From positions 1-64,000 of the forward strand of contig NZ_JBHTIU010000013.1 in NCBI RefSeq assembly GCF_042677205.1: a DNA stretch of 64,000 nucleotides. Direction: 5' to 3'. Shown here piece after piece: positions 62,164 to 64,000 of this stretch. The notes beneath the pieces were generated by a model. That model saw only the letters and a program-made list of their open reading frames with translations. It was not told the origin of the DNA and searched no databases. The number at the start of each line of letters is the position of its first letter. Position 1 is the first letter of the stretch. Both the position numbers and the translations under genes were made by a program. This DNA comes from Paenibacillus_L residui (GTDB taxonomy: Bacteria > Bacillota > Bacilli > Paenibacillales > NBRC-103111).

Positions 62164-63163
62164 GCTCTGGTTTATATTGGTTGCCGTCTTGTTTATCGGA
62201 TTCTTCTTTCTGGAAGGATTCGATTTCGGAGTAGGCTTATCCACCAAGCTTCTGGCCCGGACTGACGGGGAACGCAGGGTGCTGATCAATTCGATCGGCC
62301 CGTTCTGGGATGCGAATGAAGTGTGGCTGCTGACGGCAGGCGGGGCGATGTTCGCCGCCTTTCCTCACTGGTATGCCACGCTGTTCAGCGGTTTTTACAT
62401 GCCGCTCGTCGTTGTGCTGCTGGCTCTGATCGGCCGCGGCGTCGCCTTCGAATTCAGGGGGAAGGTGGACGGCGTACGCTGGAAGAAAACATGGGACCTG
62501 GTTATCTTCCTGGGCAGCCTGCTGCCTCCGTTTCTGTTCGGCGTCGTCTTCGCCAGTCTTCTGAAGGGGCTGCCGATTGATCAGAACATGGAGATGAATG
62601 CCGGGTGGTTGGATATGGTCAACGGATACACGGTGACCGGCGGAATAACGGTCGTCATGCTTTGTCTTGTGCATGGCCTGATGTTCACGACGCTGCGCAC
62701 GATGGGCGAGCTGCAGGAACGCGCCCGCAGAATGGCGAGGAGCCTGTTGCTTCCGCTGGCCGGCCTACTCCTTGTGTTTGGTTTCATGACCTATTGGATG
62801 ACCGATATCTTTGCGGTGCGCGGGGGCATATTAATCCCTCTTGCCGTAGTCGGAGTGCTGGCTTTCGTGCTGGCCGGTTATTTCATCTCCAAACGCAGGG
62901 ACGGGTGGGCGTTCGGCATGACCGGTACGGTCATTGTCTTGTCCGTTGCTTCCGTCTTTATCGGTTTGTTCCCGCGCGTTATGATCAGTTCGCTGGACAG
63001 CGCGTTCAATCTGACCATCCATAATGCGGCTTCCGGCGCATATTCTCTCAAAATCATGACCATCGTGGCCGTCACTCTGCTGCCCTTCGTGCTGGGCTAT
63101 CAAATATGGAGCTATTTTGTCTTTCATAAACGCCTTCATGAGAAGGGGCATCTGGAATACTGA
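62147..63163 (+). CDS. cydB: Cytochrome bd oxidase subunit II
   Basis: Second membrane subunit of the bd oxidase, 338 residues with eight or nine hydrophobic helices. The opening LWFILVAVLFIGFFFLEGFDFGVG and the WDANEVWLLTAGGAMFAAFP block are diagnostic. ATG 62147 has GGGAGG 6 nt upstream and lies within the end of cydA; an in-frame start at 62105 has no such site. Its stop overlaps the start of cydD (TGATG). Confidence 0.96.
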   Translation: MLSLNELWFILVAVLFIGFFFLEGFDFGVGLSTKLLARTDGERRVLINSIGPFWDANEVWLLTAGGAMFAAFPHWYATLFSGFYMPLVVVLLALIGRGVAFEFRGKVDGVRWKKTWDLVIFLGSLLPPFLFGVVFASLLKGLPIDQNMEMNAGWLDMVNGYTVTGGITVVMLCLVHGLMFTTLRTMGELQERARRMARSLLLPLAGLLLVFGFMTYWMTDIFAVRGGILIPLAVVGVLAFVLAGYFISKRRDGWAFGMTGTVIVLSVASVFIGLFPRVMISSLDSAFNLTIHNAASGAYSLKIMTIVAVTLLPFVLGYQIWSYFVFHKRLHEKGHLEY

Positions 63164-64000
63164 TGGATAAACATTTACTGGGGTATAAGGGGGCCAAAGG
63201 GACCGTAATCGTCCTTGCGCTCCTGATCCTGATACAAGGCATTTCTATTGTATACATGGCTAAAGGGCTGGCGGAGGTTATTTCGGCGCTGTTTGAAGGG
63301 CACGCTTTGCGGGAGCAAAAAGGTCCGCTGCTCGTATTTCTGCTGGCCTTTCTGACCCGGCAGATGACGTCTCTGCTGCAGCAGAAGACGGCCCAGCGCT
63401 TTGCTCAAGCGACAGCGGCGGATATGCGCAGGAAGCTGATGGAGCGGCTGTTTCGGCATGGGCCGAGATTAATCCGGGCGGAAGGAACCGGGAATGTGGT
63501 GACCCTTGTGCTGGAGGGCGTCTCCCAGTTCCGCACCTACCTGGAGCTGATTCTGCCCCGGATGATCGGAACGGTGATTATACCGATCATTCTGCTCGGA
63601 TACATCTTCCTGCTGGACGGCGTATCCGGCATCATTTTAGTTGTAACGATGCCTATTCTCATCGCTTTTCTTATTCTGATCGGGCTGGCTGCGCGCAAGC
63701 AAATGGATCGTCAATGGACATCGTACCGGACCTTGTCGAATCATTTCGTAGATTCGCTGCGCGGGCTGGAGACGCTGAAGTTTCTCGGGCGCAGCCGCTC
63801 GCACAGCCATACGATCGGGCAGGTGAGCGACAAGTACCGGTCAGCGACGCTGCGCACGCTGCGTGTCGCTTTTCTGTCCTCCTTCGCCCTGGATTTCTTC
63901 GCGATGCTATCCGTAGCGTCCGTTGCGGTAAGCCTGGGATTGCGCCTGGTTCAAGGACATATGACGCTGGCGGTCGGCTTGACCGTTCTCATCCTGGCGC
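63163..64000 (+). CDS. cydD: ABC transporter CydD-type, 5' part (cut by window end)
   Basis: The frame starts at ATG 63163 within TGATG after cydB and is open to the window end. The first 279 residues form the membrane domain of a type-1 ABC exporter with several hydrophobic helices; LTRQMTSLLQQKTAQRFAQ and FVDSLRGLETLKFLGRS are typical of CydD. CydDC exports cysteine/glutathione and is needed for assembling cytochrome bd. The ATP-binding half lies beyond the window. Naming as cydD rather than cydC rests on its place right after cydB. Confidence 0.88.
   Translation, partial: MDKHLLGYKGAKGTVIVLALLILIQGISIVYMAKGLAEVISALFEGHALREQKGPLLVFLLAFLTRQMTSLLQQKTAQRFAQATAADMRRKLMERLFRHGPRLIRAEGTGNVVTLVLEGVSQFRTYLELILPRMIGTVIIPIILLGYIFLLDGVSGIILVVTMPILIAFLILIGLAARKQMDRQWTSYRTLSNHFVDSLRGLETLKFLGRSRSHSHTIGQVSDKYRSATLRTLRVAFLSSFALDFFAMLSVASVAVSLGLRLVQGHMTLAVGLTVLILA

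Overview
The window looks like chromosomal DNA from a Paenibacillus-type member of the Bacillota. The evidence is strong AGGAGG-type ribosome binding sites, TTG/GTG starts, YesM/YesN-type sensor kinase and AraC-type regulator pairs beside sugar ABC transporters that lack their own ATPase, large secreted polysaccharide-active proteins, a B. megaterium-type P450 fusion with its repressor, and an MhqR-type quinone-response cluster. Most neighbours are accessory carbohydrate and detoxification genes. I saw no rRNA, tRNA, CRISPR array, intact insertion sequence or prophage core.

Layout. 1-3000: hflX between two unrelated purine-rich tandem arrays (60-bp and 46-47-bp units). 3042-6456: an ECF sigma/anti-sigma pair (minus strand), a cysteine-free Cu,Zn superoxide dismutase and an FMN reductase. 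6740-21217: a polysaccharide-use block with a GH2 enzyme, a 1712-residue secreted heparinase-II/III-like protein, two sugar permeases, a binding lipoprotein and a sensor/regulator pair. 21691-26152: a polysaccharide deacetylase, then mhqR, doxX, a ring-cleaving dioxygenase, an esterase and a flavin reductase, with two copies of one operator. 26214-30165: a TetR repressor and a self-sufficient P450 (CYP102A/BM3 type), each preceded by the same palindrome, nearly identical to the BM3R1 operator. 30731-37309: a PdaA-like deacetylase, an orphan sugar-binding lipoprotein, a 14-TM drug efflux pump, a minus-strand fusion of an ArsR-type HTH to a GyrB-like ATPase domain, and a DppA-type D-aminopeptidase. 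37749-46925: a hybrid sensor kinase broken by deletion, a TIM-barrel protein, a DUF4127 protein, three small enzymes and an M14 carboxypeptidase. 47145-60376: a beta-helix protein, a DUF4091 protein, a CBM9-like protein, a second sensor/regulator pair, one LplB-type permease, the tail of a deleted binding protein, and a large beta-propeller-like protein. 60757-64000: cydA, cydB and the start of cydD behind an FNR-type site.

How it fits together. Two sensor/regulator pairs probably control their adjacent glycan import and degradation genes. The second transporter is incomplete and the 37.7-kb kinase is also deleted internally, so parts of this accessory region are decaying. Quinone/electrophile defence (mhq), fatty-acid or xenobiotic oxidation (P450) and efflux sit side by side, mostly under local repressors whose operators can be read directly. 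Two dispersed intergenic repeat families link otherwise unrelated loci; these repeats and the HTH/GyrB-like fusion are the least explained items.
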